Source: Photobacterium sp. GB-56
GTDB lineage: Bacteria > Pseudomonadota > Gammaproteobacteria > Enterobacterales > Vibrionaceae
Direction: 5' to 3'
Length of the DNA: 64,000 nt
Assembly (NCBI RefSeq): GCF_003026105.1
Contig: NZ_PYNW01000015.1
Coordinates: 39,996-103,995 of the forward strand
Part shown: piece by piece, positions 29,341 through 39,985 of the stretch
How the letters are laid out: every line of letters starts with the position of its first letter
Numbering within the stretch: the first letter of the stretch is position 1
Notes under the pieces: model-generated
What the model saw: only the letters and a program-made list of their open reading frames with translations
Databases searched by the model: none
Told to the model about the DNA's origin: nothing
Program-made: the position numbers and the translations under genes

Positions 29341-30125
29341 TCCATGAAACCGCACAAATTCATCCGTCAGCAGTGATTGAAGACGGTGTAAAGATTGGCG
29401 CTAATGTCAAAGTTGGTCCCTTCACTTATATTGCCACTGATGTTGAAATTGGTGAAGGCACTGAAGTGATGTCACACGTTGTGATTAAAGGTCCAACGGT
29501 GATCGGTAAAGACAACCGTATATTCCCATTCGCCGTGATCGGTGAAGAGTGCCAAGATAAGAAATATCAAGGCGAAGCAACACGTCTTGTGATTGGTGAT
29601 CGCAATGTGATCCGTGAAAGTGTTCAAATGCATCGCGGTACAGTACAAGATAAAGGTGTGACTATCGTAGGTAGTGATAACCTTTTCTGTGTCAATGTAC
29701 ATATTGCGCATGATTGTGTTGTGGGCGATAACATTATCATGGGCAATAACGCGACATTAGCAGGTCACGTAACAGTTGAAGATTACGCGATTATTTCTGC
29801 ACTATCGCCAGTACACCAATTCTGTACTGTCGGCGCACATAGTTTTATCGGCGGCGGCTCTATTGTTGTTCAAGATGTGCCACCATTTGTAATGGCGCAA
29901 GGTAACCACGCGAAACCGTTCGGTATTAATATCGAAGGCTTAAAGCGTCGTGGTTTTGAAAAACCAGAATTACATGCTATTCGTCGTGCATATAAAGAAA
30001 TTTACCGTTCAGGTAAAACGCTAGCTGAAGTAAAACCTGTACTTGAAGAAATGAGTAAAGATTATCCTTCAATTGGCTTATTCCTGAAACTATTTGAAAA
30101 CTCGACACGCGGTATTATTCGCTAA
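29337..30125 (+). CDS. lpxA: UDP-N-acetylglucosamine O-acyltransferase LpxA
   Basis: First enzyme of lipid A synthesis. The ATG at 29337 overlaps the fabZ stop and gives 262 residues, close to E. coli LpxA. Hexapeptide repeats fill the first two thirds; the catalytic histidine is in [34 protein letters not shown] and the C-terminal helical part [21 protein letters not shown] (20 residues or fewer each as quoted) follow. Next gene lpxB starts right at its stop. Confidence 0.97.
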   Translation: MIHETAQIHPSAVIEDGVKIGANVKVGPFTYIATDVEIGEGTEVMSHVVIKGPTVIGKDNRIFPFAVIGEECQDKKYQGEATRLVIGDRNVIRESVQMHRGTVQDKGVTIVGSDNLFCVNVHIAHDCVVGDNIIMGNNATLAGHVTVEDYAIISALSPVHQFCTVGAHSFIGGGSIVVQDVPPFVMAQGNHAKPFGINIEGLKRRGFEKPELHAIRRAYKEIYRSGKTLAEVKPVLEEMSKDYPSIGLFLKLFENSTRGIIR

Positions 30126-31267
30126 TGACGAAGCCACTTCGAATAGGAATTGTCGCCGGAGAAATCTCCGGCGATATTTTAGGTGCAGGTTTTATTAAAG
30201 CTGTTAAAGCCAAATACCCAGATGCTGAATTTGTTGGTGTTGCAGGTCCTCGTATGCAGGCAGAAGGCTGTGAAGCGCTGTTTGATATGGAAGAGCTCGC
30301 GGTGATGGGGATTGTTGAAGTATTAGGTCGCTTACCTCGCTTATTTAAGGTCAAAGCAGAGCTTGTTAAATACTTTAGCGATAACCCGCCAGACGTTTTT
30401 GTTGGTATAGATGCCCCTGATTTTAACTTACGCCTAGAAAAAGATTTAAAAGAAAGCGGTATTAAAACCGTGCATTATGTCAGCCCATCGGTATGGGCAT
30501 GGCGCCAAAAGCGTATCTTTAAAATCGAAGCTGCCACCAACCTTGTGCTTGCTTTCTTGCCATTCGAAAAAGCGTTTTACGATAAGTTTAATGTGCCTTG
30601 TGAGTTCGTCGGGCACACCATGGCAGATGCTATTCCATTGCAAACCGACCAAGGTGCTGCACAAAGATTATTAGGCCTAGATCCTGATAAACGATGGCTT
30701 GCGGTATTACCCGGTAGCCGAGGTAGCGAAATGGAAATGCTCGCGCCACCGTTTATCGAAACGTGTAAAAAGCTTAAGGCTAAACATCCTGATTTAGGTT
30801 TTGTCGTTGCACTGGTTAATCAAAAACGTCGAGCACAATTTGAGCAAGCGTGGCAACAAACGGCACCGGATCTTGATTTCGTGCTGGTGGATGATACTGC
30901 TCGTAATGTAATGATTGCTTCAGATGCTGTATTGCTCGCATCGGGTACAGTTGCATTAGAATGTATGTTAGTGAAGCGTCCGATGGTGGTGGGCTATAAA
31001 GTGAAACCATTAACGGCGTGGCTGGCTAAGAAAATGCTTAAAACTAAGTATGTTTCATTGCCAAATATTCTCGCAGATGAAGAGTTGGTCACCGAGCTTT
31101 TACAAGAAGATTGCACGCCAGAGAAGCTCTATCATGAAGTGGATAAAATGCTATATGGTGACACTTCTGAGCTGATGTTGAAATTTGAGCAGATGCATAA
31201 AACCATTCGTTGTAATGCTGATGAGCAAGCAGCAAATGCCGTCCTTGCCTTGATTGATAGAGCGTAA
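30125..31267 (+). CDS. lpxB: Lipid-A-disaccharide synthase LpxB
   Basis: Condenses UDP-2,3-diacylglucosamine with lipid X to give the tetraacyl disaccharide. Family GT19 glycosyltransferase of 380 residues, with [16 protein letters not shown] at the N terminus, [28 protein letters not shown] and the nucleotide-binding LPGSRGSEM. Peripheral membrane enzyme. Its ATG overlaps or abuts the lpxA stop (TAATG) and rnhB begins one base after its stop, so the row is a tightly packed operon. Confidence 0.98.
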   Translation: MTKPLRIGIVAGEISGDILGAGFIKAVKAKYPDAEFVGVAGPRMQAEGCEALFDMEELAVMGIVEVLGRLPRLFKVKAELVKYFSDNPPDVFVGIDAPDFNLRLEKDLKESGIKTVHYVSPSVWAWRQKRIFKIEAATNLVLAFLPFEKAFYDKFNVPCEFVGHTMADAIPLQTDQGAAQRLLGLDPDKRWLAVLPGSRGSEMEMLAPPFIETCKKLKAKHPDLGFVVALVNQKRRAQFEQAWQQTAPDLDFVLVDDTARNVMIASDAVLLASGTVALECMLVKRPMVVGYKVKPLTAWLAKKMLKTKYVSLPNILADEELVTELLQEDCTPEKLYHEVDKMLYGDTSELMLKFEQMHKTIRCNADEQAANAVLALIDRA

Positions 31268-31268
31268 A

Positions 31269-31880
31269 ATGGCTGAGAAAAAAGAGTTTGAACCTTTTGT
31301 TTACCCGCAAGCAAATTGTATTGCTGGGGTGGATGAAGTCGGTCGTGGGCCATTAGTTGGCGCAGTGGTGACTGCGGCTGTGATTTTAGATCCGAATAAT
31401 CCCATTGAAGGTTTAACGGATTCTAAAAAATTGACCGAAAAAAAACGCAATTTGTTGTTTGATGAAATCAAAGAAAAAGCGTTGTCTTGGTCATTAGGTC
31501 GTTGTGAAGCGGACGAAATTGATAAGTTGAATATCTTGCAAGCAACGATGGTTGCGATGCAGCGCGCAGTAGCAGGCTTAAGTGTACAGCCAGATTACGT
31601 ACTTATTGATGGTAACAAAGTACCTGAATTACCGATGGCGGCACAGGCTGTGGTGAAAGGGGATTTACGTGTTGCAGAGATCAGTGCCGCGTCCATTCTT
31701 GCTAAAGTGACCCGTGATCGTGAAATGGAAATATTAGATGCTGAGTTTCCGCAGTACGGTTTTGCTAAACATAAAGGTTATCCAACCAAAGCACACTTTG
31801 AAGCATTAGAGCAATACGGCGCAATAGATCAGCATCGTAAGAGCTTTAAACCCGTAAAGCGAGTATTGGGTTTAGACTAA
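31269..31880 (+). CDS. rnhB: Ribonuclease HII
   Basis: Cleaves RNA in RNA-DNA hybrids and at single ribonucleotides. From the ATG at 31269 the protein has 203 residues. The catalytic DEDD set is visible: [14 protein letters not shown] (Asp, Glu), DGNKVP (Asp) and the second half [16 protein letters not shown] with the last Asp. The alternative start at 31254 overlaps lpxB and is less likely. Conserved position between lpxB and dnaE. Confidence 0.97.
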   Translation: MAEKKEFEPFVYPQANCIAGVDEVGRGPLVGAVVTAAVILDPNNPIEGLTDSKKLTEKKRNLLFDEIKEKALSWSLGRCEADEIDKLNILQATMVAMQRAVAGLSVQPDYVLIDGNKVPELPMAAQAVVKGDLRVAEISAASILAKVTRDREMEILDAEFPQYGFAKHKGYPTKAHFEALEQYGAIDQHRKSFKPVKRVLGLD

Positions 31881-31902
31881 ACGATTTTTCTTTTTACAGA
31901 CT

Positions 31903-31934
31903 AATGGCATAGCTATTCGCTATGCCATTTTTTT
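31903..31934 (+). terminator. Terminator after rnhB
   Basis: Eleven-base-pair stem AATGGCATAGC / GCTATGCCATT with a 5-base loop and a run of T. It ends the lipid A operon before dnaE. Confidence 0.9.
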
Positions 31935-32008
31935 GTTTGCTCAATACCTCTCATACCTTGTTTCAGGTATAATTTTCATAATTAAGTTACGTAATAAATT
32001 AGGTTGTC

Positions 32009-35000
32009 ATGGCAGAACCACGTTTTATCCACCTTCGTGTTCATAGTGATTATTCGATGATTGACGGTTTGGCGAAAGTAAAGCCAATCGTTAAAAAGGC
32101 ATCAGAACTTGGTATGCCTGCACTCGCAATGACAGACTTTACTAACCTATGTGGTTTAGTGAAGTTTTACTTTGCTGCTCATGATGCCGGAATAAAGCCA
32201 ATTATCGGTGCTGATTTCAAAGTACAGTCAGCAGAGATGGGCGATGAACTATTTGAACTCACCATTCTTGCTGCCAATAATGAAGGTTATAAAAATCTTA
32301 CGTTATTGATTTCTGAAGCCTACCAACGAGGTCATGTACAGCATCAGCCTGTTATTGATAAAGAGTGGCTCGTGAATCACCGTGAAGGGCTTATTATCCT
32401 ATCCGGTGGTAAAAATGGTGACGTGGGTAAAGCTTTATTAAAAGGCAACCAGAACATGGTTGATAGCTTGGTTGCTTTTTATCAAACCCATTTCCCAGAT
32501 AGTTATTATTTGGAATTAGTACGTACAGGGCGTGCTGATGAAGAAGCCTACCTTCACTTTGCGATTGAGCTGGCAGAAAAAGCCGATTTACCTGTTGTCG
32601 CTACCAATGATGTTCGTTTACTCACTGCCGATCAGTTTGACGCACATGAAATTCGCGTTGCTATTCATGATGGCTATACCCTTGTCGATCCCAACCGTCC
32701 GAAACTTTATAGCGCACAGCAGTATCTTCGTAGTGAAGAAGAAATGTGCGAGTTATTTGCTGATATCCCAGAAGCACTACAAAACTCAGTTGAAATCGCA
32801 AAGCGTTGTAACGTAACCGTTCGATTAGGTGAGTATTTCTTACCTAATTTTCCAACGGGTGATATGACAATTGAGGACTTCTTGATTGTTAAATCCAAAG
32901 AAGGACTCGAAGAACGTTTAGAATTTTTATTTCCCGATCCAGAAGTGCGTGCTGCTCGTCGTCCTGAATATGATGAGCGTTTAGATATCGAATTAAAAGT
33001 TGTTAACCAAATGGGATTCCCTGGTTACTTCTTGATCGTAATGGAATTCATTCAGTGGTCGAAAGATAACGATGTACCAGTAGGCCCAGGCCGTGGTTCA
33101 GGTGCGGGCTCATTGGTTGCTTACGCGCTGAAAATCACCGATCTAGATCCGCTGGAGTTTGACTTACTTTTCGAGCGATTCTTGAACCCTGAACGTGTTT
33201 CCATGCCCGATTTCGATATCGATTTCTGTATGGATAAGCGTGATTTGGTTATCGATCACGTGGCTGAAATGTATGGTCGTGATGCGGTATCACAGATTAT
33301 TACGTTCGGTACTATGGCAGCCAAAGCGGTTATCCGCGATGTTGGTCGTGTGCTAGGTCACCCATATGGTTTTGTTGATCGCATTTCAAAGTTAGTGCCA
33401 GCAGAGCCTGGGATGACACTCGCCAAAGCGTTTGATGCCGAACCTCAATTAGGTCAAGCCTATGATGCGGATGAAGAAGTTCGCGACTTGATTGATATGT
33501 GTCGCATTCTTGAAGGGGTAACGCGTAACGCAGGTAAACACGCTGGTGGTGTGGTTATCTCGCCAACAACCATCACCGACTTTGCTCCCTTATATTGTGA
33601 TGCAGAGGGTAATAACCCCGTTACTCAGTTTGATAAAAATGATGTTGAAACTGCGGGTTTAGTTAAATTCGACTTCTTAGGTTTACGTACATTAACCATT
33701 ATTGATTGGGCATTAGCGCTAATTAATCCACGTTTGGTTGAACAAGGCAAAGAGCCTATAAATATCGCAGCGATTCCAATGGATGATCCTAAATCCTTTG
33801 CGATGTTGCAGCGTTCAGAATCAACCGCGGTATTCCAGCTCGAATCCCGTGGTATGAAAGATCTGATCAAACGTCTTCAACCCGACTGTTTTGAAGATAT
33901 GATCGCTCTGGTGGCACTATTTCGTCCCGGTCCGCTCCAATCAGGCATGGTAGATAACTTTATTGACCGTAAGCACGGCCGAGAAGCGGTGTCTTATCCT
34001 GATGAAAAATGGCAGCACGAGTCATTAAAAGAAATTCTCGATCCGACTTACGGCATTATCTTGTACCAAGAGCAGGTAATGCAGATCGCGCAGGTGCTGG
34101 CGGGTTATACCCTTGGCGGCGCGGATATGCTGCGTCGTGCGATGGGTAAGAAAAAGCCTGAAGAAATGGCGAAACAGCGAGCGGTGTTCGAAGAGGGCTC
34201 GATAAAAAATGGCGTCGATGGCGAGCTATCAATGAAAATCTTTGACTTGGTAGAGAAATTTGCCGGTTACGGATTTAACAAATCGCACTCAGCCGCCTAT
34301 GCATTGGTGTCTTATCAAACCTTATGGTTAAAAGCACATTACCCTGCCGAATTTATGGCTGCGGTAATGACAGCCGACATGGATAATACGGACAAGATCA
34401 TTAGCTTGGTTGACGAATGTCACCGTATGAAGCTAAAGCTGCTGCCGCCGGATGTTAATAAAGGTCTATATCGTTTTAATGTTGATGAAGACGGTGCCGT
34501 TGTTTACGGTATCGGTGCGGTAAAAGGGGTCGGTGAAGGCCCGATTGAAAATATTATTAGTGCCCGTGAAAAAGGTGGCCACTTTAAAGATTTATTTGAT
34601 TTCTGTGCCCGTATTGATACTAAAAAAGTCAATAAACGTGTCTTAGAGAAACTGATTAAGTCGGGTGCGATGGATCGTTTAGGGCCTAATCGTGCAGCGA
34701 TGCTGGCAACTTTAGATGATGCGATAAAAGCCGCGAGTCAGCACCACCAAGCCGAAGCCTTTGGTCAAGCCGACATGTTTGGCGTATTAACGGCCGCCCC
34801 TGAAGAAGTTGAGAATAAGTATGCTAATATCCCTGAAGCACCAGATAAAGTCTGGTTGGAAGGGGAGCGTGAAACATTAGGCTTATACCTAACAGGTCAC
34901 CCTATAAATGCGTATCTCTCAGAATTAAAACATTACACCACATGGCGTTTAAAAGATGCGCAGCAAACAGGACGTGATAAGGTAGCGTCTGTTGCTGGGC

Positions 35001-35488
35001 TTGTTATTGCCGCCCGTGTAATGACAACCAAACGTGGGACCAGAATTGGTTTAATGACGCTTGATGATCGTTCAGGTCGAATGGAAGTCATGCTATTCTC
35101 TGATGCCTTAGATCGTTATATTGATCTGCTTGAAAAAGATAAAATTGTGGTGATATCAGGACAGGTCAGCTTTGATGATTTCAATGGTGGCCTTAGAATG
35201 TCTGCACGTGAAGTGCTCGATATATCAGAAGCGAGAGAAAAGCATCTCCGTGGTCTTGCTATATCTGTAACAGAACAGCAGATTGATGAGCAGTTTTTTG
35301 CCCGTTTCAGCCAAGTGTTGGAACCACACAGAGCAGGTACTGTGCCTGTTAATGTGTACTATCAGCGCTCGAATGCCCGTGCCAAACTCACTTTAGGAAC
35401 AGAATGGCGAATAACGCCAGCCGATCAATTAATATCGGATCTAAAAACACTCCTAGGTGATAAGCAGGTCGAGCTTGAGTTTAATTAA
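32009..35488 (+). CDS. dnaE: DNA polymerase III alpha subunit DnaE
   Basis: Replicative polymerase subunit of 1159 residues, the usual length. Domains in order: PHP domain at the start ([19 protein letters not shown]), palm and fingers with [16 protein letters not shown] and the catalytic aspartates in [11 protein letters not shown], thumb and fingers ([19 protein letters not shown]), helix-hairpin-helix region and the C-terminal OB fold ([17 protein letters not shown]), ending with the tau-binding part. PHP metal ligands look partly replaced, as in E. coli, where proofreading is by DnaQ. Confidence 0.98.
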   Translation: MAEPRFIHLRVHSDYSMIDGLAKVKPIVKKASELGMPALAMTDFTNLCGLVKFYFAAHDAGIKPIIGADFKVQSAEMGDELFELTILAANNEGYKNLTLLISEAYQRGHVQHQPVIDKEWLVNHREGLIILSGGKNGDVGKALLKGNQNMVDSLVAFYQTHFPDSYYLELVRTGRADEEAYLHFAIELAEKADLPVVATNDVRLLTADQFDAHEIRVAIHDGYTLVDPNRPKLYSAQQYLRSEEEMCELFADIPEALQNSVEIAKRCNVTVRLGEYFLPNFPTGDMTIEDFLIVKSKEGLEERLEFLFPDPEVRAARRPEYDERLDIELKVVNQMGFPGYFLIVMEFIQWSKDNDVPVGPGRGSGAGSLVAYALKITDLDPLEFDLLFERFLNPERVSMPDFDIDFCMDKRDLVIDHVAEMYGRDAVSQIITFGTMAAKAVIRDVGRVLGHPYGFVDRISKLVPAEPGMTLAKAFDAEPQLGQAYDADEEVRDLIDMCRILEGVTRNAGKHAGGVVISPTTITDFAPLYCDAEGNNPVTQFDKNDVETAGLVKFDFLGLRTLTIIDWALALINPRLVEQGKEPINIAAIPMDDPKSFAMLQRSESTAVFQLESRGMKDLIKRLQPDCFEDMIALVALFRPGPLQSGMVDNFIDRKHGREAVSYPDEKWQHESLKEILDPTYGIILYQEQVMQIAQVLAGYTLGGADMLRRAMGKKKPEEMAKQRAVFEEGSIKNGVDGELSMKIFDLVEKFAGYGFNKSHSAAYALVSYQTLWLKAHYPAEFMAAVMTADMDNTDKIISLVDECHRMKLKLLPPDVNKGLYRFNVDEDGAVVYGIGAVKGVGEGPIENIISAREKGGHFKDLFDFCARIDTKKVNKRVLEKLIKSGAMDRLGPNRAAMLATLDDAIKAASQHHQAEAFGQADMFGVLTAAPEEVENKYANIPEAPDKVWLEGERETLGLYLTGHPINAYLSELKHYTTWRLKDAQQTGRDKVASVAGLVIAARVMTTKRGTRIGLMTLDDRSGRMEVMLFSDALDRYIDLLEKDKIVVISGQVSFDDFNGGLRMSAREVLDISEAREKHLRGLAISVTEQQIDEQFFARFSQVLEPHRAGTVPVNVYYQRSNARAKLTLGTEWRITPADQLISDLKTLLGDKQVELEFN

Positions 35489-35503
35489 ATGCGCTTAATG
35501 TTT

Positions 35504-35530
35504 ATGATAGGGTAGTTAAGTCCCTATCAT
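35504..35530 (+). terminator. Hairpin between dnaE and accA
   Basis: Stem ATGATAGGG / CCCTATCAT with a 9-base loop and no T run behind it. It may be an attenuator or a stabilising hairpin rather than a full terminator. Confidence 0.35.
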
Positions 35531-35558
35531 CATCATAAGCAAAAGGATTTTAAGTGGT

Positions 35559-36518
35559 ATGAGCCTGAACTTCCTCGAGTTTGAACAACCGATTGCAGAG
35601 CTAGAAGCAAAAATTGAAGCATTACGTGATGTATCTCGTCGTGATGAGTCTAATTCGGTTGATCTAGAAAAAGAAATTGAGCAACTAGAAAAGAAAAGCC
35701 TAGAGCTTACCAAGAAAATCTTTGGTGATCTTGGTGCATGGCAGGTTGCGCAACTCGCACGCCATCCTCAGCGCCCATATACTTTTGATTATGTCGAGCA
35801 CATGTTCGAAGAGTTTGATGAATTGGCAGGCGATCGCGCGTTTGCTGATGATAAAGCGTTAGTCGGTGGTATTGCCCGTATTGATGGCCGTCCTGTTATG
35901 GTGATTGGTCATCAAAAAGGCCGTGGTACGACTGAGAAGGTGAAGCGTAACTTTGGCATGCCTAAGCCAGAAGGTTACCGTAAAGCATTACGTTTAATGA
36001 AAATGGCAGAGCGCTTTAATATGCCTGTGATTACCTTCATTGATACAGCTGGTGCATATCCTGGTGTCGGCGCTGAAGAGCGTGGTCAATCAGAAGCTAT
36101 CGCGATGAACCTAAAAGTTATGTCTGGCTTGAAAGTGCCTGTTATCTGTAATGTGGTGGGTGAAGGCGGCTCTGGCGGCGCATTAGCGATCGGTGTGGGT
36201 GATTGCGTTAATATGCTGCAATACTCAACCTACTCTGTTATTTCACCTGAAGGTTGTGCATCAATCTTATGGCGTGATTCAGACAAAGCACCGCAAGCGG
36301 CTGAAGCAATGGGTATGACAGCTCCTCGCTTAAAAGAGTTGGAGCTGATTGATAACATCATTGAAGAGCCACTGGGTGGCGCTCACCGTAATGTTTTACT
36401 AATGGCAAATACATTAAAAGCACAACTTAAGGCAACATTGGCTGAACTGGATGAATTAGATACTGAGACGTTACTTGAACGTCGTTATCAGCGTCTAATG
36501 AGTTATGGTTACTGCTAA
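35559..36518 (+). CDS. accA: Acetyl-CoA carboxylase carboxyltransferase subunit alpha
   Basis: Transfers the carboxyl group from biotin to acetyl-CoA to make malonyl-CoA, with AccD. The 319-residue protein starts [19 protein letters not shown] with a coiled N terminus and has the crotonase-type core: [39 protein letters not shown] and [14 protein letters not shown]. Position after dnaE is conserved in gammaproteobacteria. Confidence 0.98.
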   Translation: MSLNFLEFEQPIAELEAKIEALRDVSRRDESNSVDLEKEIEQLEKKSLELTKKIFGDLGAWQVAQLARHPQRPYTFDYVEHMFEEFDELAGDRAFADDKALVGGIARIDGRPVMVIGHQKGRGTTEKVKRNFGMPKPEGYRKALRLMKMAERFNMPVITFIDTAGAYPGVGAEERGQSEAIAMNLKVMSGLKVPVICNVVGEGGSGGALAIGVGDCVNMLQYSTYSVISPEGCASILWRDSDKAPQAAEAMGMTAPRLKELELIDNIIEEPLGGAHRNVLLMANTLKAQLKATLAELDELDTETLLERRYQRLMSYGYC

Positions 36519-36539
36519 AAAGTTGGTGTAACGTTTAGT

Positions 36540-36569
36540 AAAAGGTCAGCAATTAAGCTGGCCTTTTTT
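36540..36569 (+). terminator. Terminator after accA
   Basis: Stem AAAAGGTCAGC / GCTGGCCTTTT (one G-T pair) with a short loop and T run. Confidence 0.88.
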
Positions 36570-36622
36570 GTTTTTCCCATTTAGTGCTTTGATAGGCTGC
36601 GATAGACTATAGTTTTCTCTTA

Positions 36623-37939
36623 ATGTTGAAAGATCTTATGTTGTATTCTGCTTTTTGTCGTCAATTATTGACTCATCTCCCTGCAAGTAAACGGTTTGTT
36701 CTTGCCTTTAGTGGTGGGCTCGATTCTCGTGTATTGCTTGATTTAATGGCGCGATTTATTACACAAAATCCAGAATATAGCTGTCATGCCGTTTATGTAC
36801 ATCATGGATTAAGCACGAATGCTGATATATGGGCTGATAAGTGTGTGGTTTGGGCTAAAAGTGCCGGCATTAGTTGTGATGTTGAACGTGTAAAAGTGCT
36901 AACAGGAAACCGAATTAGCCTTGAGCAAGCTGCACGAGAAGCGCGGTATAACATTTTAGCGCAACACGTCAACATCGGGGACATGCTATTAACTGCTCAA
37001 CACAGTGACGATCAGATTGAAACTTTTCTATTGGCATTAAAGCGCGGGAGTGGCCCTGCTGGATTAGCAGCGATGCCGATGATACTCCCTTTTGCTAAAG
37101 GGATGCATTTAAGACCATTACTCAATATTACTCGTGCTGATATTGAGCAATACGGATTGAAGCACAAACTCTCTTGGGTTGAAGATGAAAGCAACCAAGA
37201 TGAGCGTTATGATCGCAATTTTATTCGCCACCAAATAACGCCTCGTCTAGTTGAACGTTGGCCAAGTATTCATAAATCAGTCGCACGAAGTAGCGCATTG
37301 TGCGGTGAGCAAGAAGCATTACTAGCTGAGTTATTAGCCACCCAACTTGCTCAAGCGATCCAAGCTGATGGTAGCTTACTGCTTGCTTCTGATGTGACTC
37401 AACGTGTCGGTATGGCGTTAATTCGTCAATGGTTAAAAAAACAATCAGTCTTAATGCCATCGTTAGCACAGCTTGAACAGATTTGGTTTAACGTAGTTCA
37501 GGCAAAAGAAGATGCGAATCCTAAACTGTGTTGGGCAAATGTTGAAGTGCGTCGCTATCAAAAGAAGTTATATTTACTGCGGCAGTGGGATGATATTAGC
37601 CAGTGGAAAAACAATATTGATTTAGATTCTCCTTGCCAGCTACCGCAAAACTTAGGGACGCTGGTTTTAAGCCAAGAGGGTGATTATCCTTTATTAAGAC
37701 AGCCTAAATCTGATGAGTCTATAACCGTGCGCTTTCACTATCAAGGTGATGCTATAAAACCTGTAGGGCGATGTGGCAGCAGAAAATTAAAAAAACTTTA
37801 TCAAGAATATAATGTGCCAAGTTGGTTACGCAGCCGTACGCCTCTTATCTTTTATGGCGATAAACTTGCTGCTGTAGCGGGGTATTTTGTCGTCTCTGAG
37901 TTTTCTGGTCATGATATTACGATTGCTCTTAATTCTTAA
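36623..37939 (+). CDS. tilS: tRNA(Ile)-lysidine synthase TilS
   Basis: Converts C34 of tRNA-Ile(CAU) to lysidine, so that it reads AUA and accepts isoleucine. PP-loop ATPase motif AFSGGLDSRVLLDL near the N terminus; VYVHHGLSTNADIWADKC, TAQHSDDQIETFLLALKRGSG and the middle tRNA-binding region follow, with the C-terminal TilS domain (RKLKKLYQEYNVPSWLRSRTP, quoted in part). The start is ambiguous between ATG 36623 and ATG 36638; neither has a strong ribosome-binding site. 438 or 433 residues. Confidence 0.96.
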   Translation: MLKDLMLYSAFCRQLLTHLPASKRFVLAFSGGLDSRVLLDLMARFITQNPEYSCHAVYVHHGLSTNADIWADKCVVWAKSAGISCDVERVKVLTGNRISLEQAAREARYNILAQHVNIGDMLLTAQHSDDQIETFLLALKRGSGPAGLAAMPMILPFAKGMHLRPLLNITRADIEQYGLKHKLSWVEDESNQDERYDRNFIRHQITPRLVERWPSIHKSVARSSALCGEQEALLAELLATQLAQAIQADGSLLLASDVTQRVGMALIRQWLKKQSVLMPSLAQLEQIWFNVVQAKEDANPKLCWANVEVRRYQKKLYLLRQWDDISQWKNNIDLDSPCQLPQNLGTLVLSQEGDYPLLRQPKSDESITVRFHYQGDAIKPVGRCGSRKLKKLYQEYNVPSWLRSRTPLIFYGDKLAAVAGYFVVSEFSGHDITIALNS

Positions 37940-38012
37940 AAAAGACAAATAGGGCATTATTTTCCTAGTAAGTTCAAGCACCCTATCTTTCATCGAAATA
38001 TTATTTACTTTG

Positions 38013-38045
38013 CACCGTAATATATTATTTATTACGGTGTTTTTT
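38013..38045 (+). terminator. Terminator after tilS
   Basis: Stem CACCGTAATA / TATTACGGTG, small A+T loop, then TTTTTT. Confidence 0.85.
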
Positions 38046-38149
38046 ATGCTTTTAAATCATGTTTTGTGAAGAAGGATATATAGCTAATTTTTATTATGTT
38101 GTTTTTTTAGCCTGCTTAGTAACTTTTTATTGCGATAAAATACAAAAGG

Positions 38150-38174
38150 TATTAGTGTACTAGTCTACTGATAC
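38150..38174. promoter_or_regulatory. Putative TrpR operator of the permease gene
   Basis: Three half-sites spaced by exactly 8 bases: ATTAGT (38151-38156), ACTAGT (38159-38164) and ACTGAT (38167-38172). The Trp repressor recognises CTAG-centred half-sites in GTACTAGTTAACTAGTAC-like operators and binds tandemly with an 8-base repeat. The site lies 20-45 bases before the start codon of an Mtr-like permease, which in E. coli is a TrpR target. A TTGCGA at 38130 may serve as -35, placing the operator over the -10. Confidence 0.55.
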
Positions 38175-38194
38175 GATAGTTGGAAGGGAAAGAA

Positions 38195-39406
38195 ATGAGC
38201 AAACCATCGACACTTGGCGGAGCGTGTATTATTGCAAGCGTTTGTGTAGGCGCGGGCATGTTAGGTTTACCGAGTGCTGGGGCGGGTGCATGGACATTCT
38301 GGAGCGTTATTGCAATATCTTTAACCATGGTTATGATGACATTATCAGGCTGGTTATTATTAGAAGCGCTTAAGCATTATGATTTTAAAGTGTCTTTTAA
38401 TACCATCACAAAAGATGTACTTAATACTAAAATTAATATTATTAATAATCTGTCATTATACTTTGTTGGTGGTATTTTGCTTTATGCCTATATTTCATCA
38501 TCAGGTATGATTTTTAGTAATATATTAGGGATTGATAGTAAGTTAGCTTCTATTTTATTTGTCGCAATCAGTTCAACCTTTGTTCTGCACTCAACGCGTG
38601 CGGTTGATCGTATTTCTATTTTACTGATTGTTTTTATGTTGGTGAGTTTCTTAATTGGAATTTCAGGACTAGCGACGCATATCAAAGTTCCTGTTTTACT
38701 GGATACAACTCACTTACATGCCAGCTATTCTCCTTATGCGTTAGCACTATTACCTATAGCATTAACTTCTTTTGGTTACCACCATTCGGTGAGCACAATG
38801 CGCGACTATTACCGCGATGAATACCAAGCTAAAAATGCGATTCTAGGTGGCACATTTATCGCGTTAGGTTTCTATTTAGTGTGGGTGATTTGTATTTTTG
38901 GCAACTTACCTCGTGATGCATTTGGTCCTGTGGTTTCGGCTGGTGGTGGTATTGATGCTTTAACGCAAGCACTTGATAGCGTTATTGACTCAAACAGCAT
39001 TAAACAAGCAATCCGTATTTTTTCGATTGCCGCTGTTGTTTCTTCGTTTATCGGAGTTGGTTTGGGGGTTTTTGATTATTTGGCCGATTTATTTGGCTTT
39101 GAAGATTCAAAACAAGGACGCTTGAAGACGTGGGCTATCACTTTCTTACCACCGCTGATCCTTTCATTATTTGCACCACTGGGTTTCTTGTCTGCGATTG
39201 GTTTAGCCGGTGCTGCTGCAACGATTTGGGCGTGTATTATTCCTGCTTTATTAGCGAAAAAGACTCGTCAATGCAAAGAAAAGAAAGATGGGTTTGTTGT
39301 GCCTGGCGGTAATGTGACGGTATATGTTGTGATTGGCTTTGGTGTGGTGACCGCAATCTTCCACATTATGGCGATGGCAAATTTACTGCCGATCTTTAAA
39401 GGCTAA
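38195..39406 (+). CDS. mtr: Aromatic amino acid permease, Mtr-type (tryptophan)
   Basis: Member of the hydroxy/aromatic amino acid permease (HAAAP) family with 11 or so membrane spans; 403 residues from the ATG at 38195, which has GGAAGGGAA in front. Strong resemblance to E. coli Mtr is seen in FNTITKDVL, ILLYAYISSSG, LTSFGYHHSVSTMRDYY, LGVFDYLADLFGFEDS and AAATIWACIIPALLAKK. Members are proton symporters for Trp, Tyr or Phe. A TrpR-like operator upstream supports tryptophan as substrate. Mtr, TnaB and TyrP are related, so the exact substrate is inferred. Confidence 0.85.
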   Translation: MSKPSTLGGACIIASVCVGAGMLGLPSAGAGAWTFWSVIAISLTMVMMTLSGWLLLEALKHYDFKVSFNTITKDVLNTKINIINNLSLYFVGGILLYAYISSSGMIFSNILGIDSKLASILFVAISSTFVLHSTRAVDRISILLIVFMLVSFLIGISGLATHIKVPVLLDTTHLHASYSPYALALLPIALTSFGYHHSVSTMRDYYRDEYQAKNAILGGTFIALGFYLVWVICIFGNLPRDAFGPVVSAGGGIDALTQALDSVIDSNSIKQAIRIFSIAAVVSSFIGVGLGVFDYLADLFGFEDSKQGRLKTWAITFLPPLILSLFAPLGFLSAIGLAGAAATIWACIIPALLAKKTRQCKEKKDGFVVPGGNVTVYVVIGFGVVTAIFHIMAMANLLPIFKG

Positions 39407-39426
39407 TACGGGTTTAACCTAAAAAT

Positions 39427-39455
39427 AAAACGGAAGCTTTAAGCTTCCGTTTTTT
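39427..39455. terminator. Bidirectional terminator between mtr and the DUF4250 gene
   Basis: Near-perfect inverted repeat AAAACGGAAGCTT / AAGCTTCCGTTTT with almost no loop, bounded by A run and T run, between convergent genes. Confidence 0.88.
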
Positions 39456-39457
39456 GT

Positions 39458-39646
39458 TTAGCGAAATTGTTTAACTTCAGGCAAGTATTCAAAGCCAGCA
39501 CTTGCAAGTTTATCGATCAGCTTTTGGCGATCAATCTCGTAGAATTTAACGAGTTCATCGAGATCTTGAAAGTCATCACGGATCTTCATGTTGACAATAC
39601 TCATTAACATGATGGGATCCATGCTTTCAAATTTAGCTAAATCCAT
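39458..39646 (-). CDS. DUF4250 family small protein
   Basis: 62 residues, pattern FESMDPIMLMSIVNMKIRDD and FYEIDRQKLIDKLASAGFEY, which matches DUF4250 as I remember it. The function is unknown. The start overlaps the stop of the yaeP-like gene upstream by one base, so they form a two-gene operon. Helical, soluble, acidic. Confidence 0.8.
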   Translation of the reverse strand: MDLAKFESMDPIMLMSIVNMKIRDDFQDLDELVKFYEIDRQKLIDKLASAGFEYLPEVKQFR

Positions 39647-39855
39647 TATTTGTCCTCATGATCACTGATTAATAAGTTTGCTGCAGCAAACGCTGCACGC
39701 TCACGGACTTCAAGCGGTAAATTGGTATCTTCGGCAATATCATTGAAGGTTTTAATTGCACAGCTAATAGCCGCAGGAATATAACCTTGATCACCACTAC
39801 CAATTTGCGCGTAAGTTGCTCGGATAAGCTCACAGCATTGATAAATTTGCATCAT
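39646..39855 (-). CDS. yaeP: UPF0253 family protein YaeP
   Basis: A small protein of 68-69 residues with [20 protein letters not shown] and [19 protein letters not shown], clearly YaeP. In E. coli yaeP sits between tilS and proS as it does here. Two adjacent ATG codons (39855, 39852) follow AAAGGA; the second has better spacing. Function not known. Confidence 0.88.
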   Translation of the reverse strand: MMQIYQCCELIRATYAQIGSGDQGYIPAAISCAIKTFNDIAEDTNLPLEVRERAAFAAANLLISDHEDK

Positions 39856-39985
39856 TCATCCTTTCTAGAAAGTATTCGAAGAGAATGTAGGGGCTCACTT
39901 CGAATATACTCACTATTAACGTGATCATCATAGCGTTAAATAAAATAAAAACGTAGGATTTATGGTGCTTAGCGCAACGAGATGA

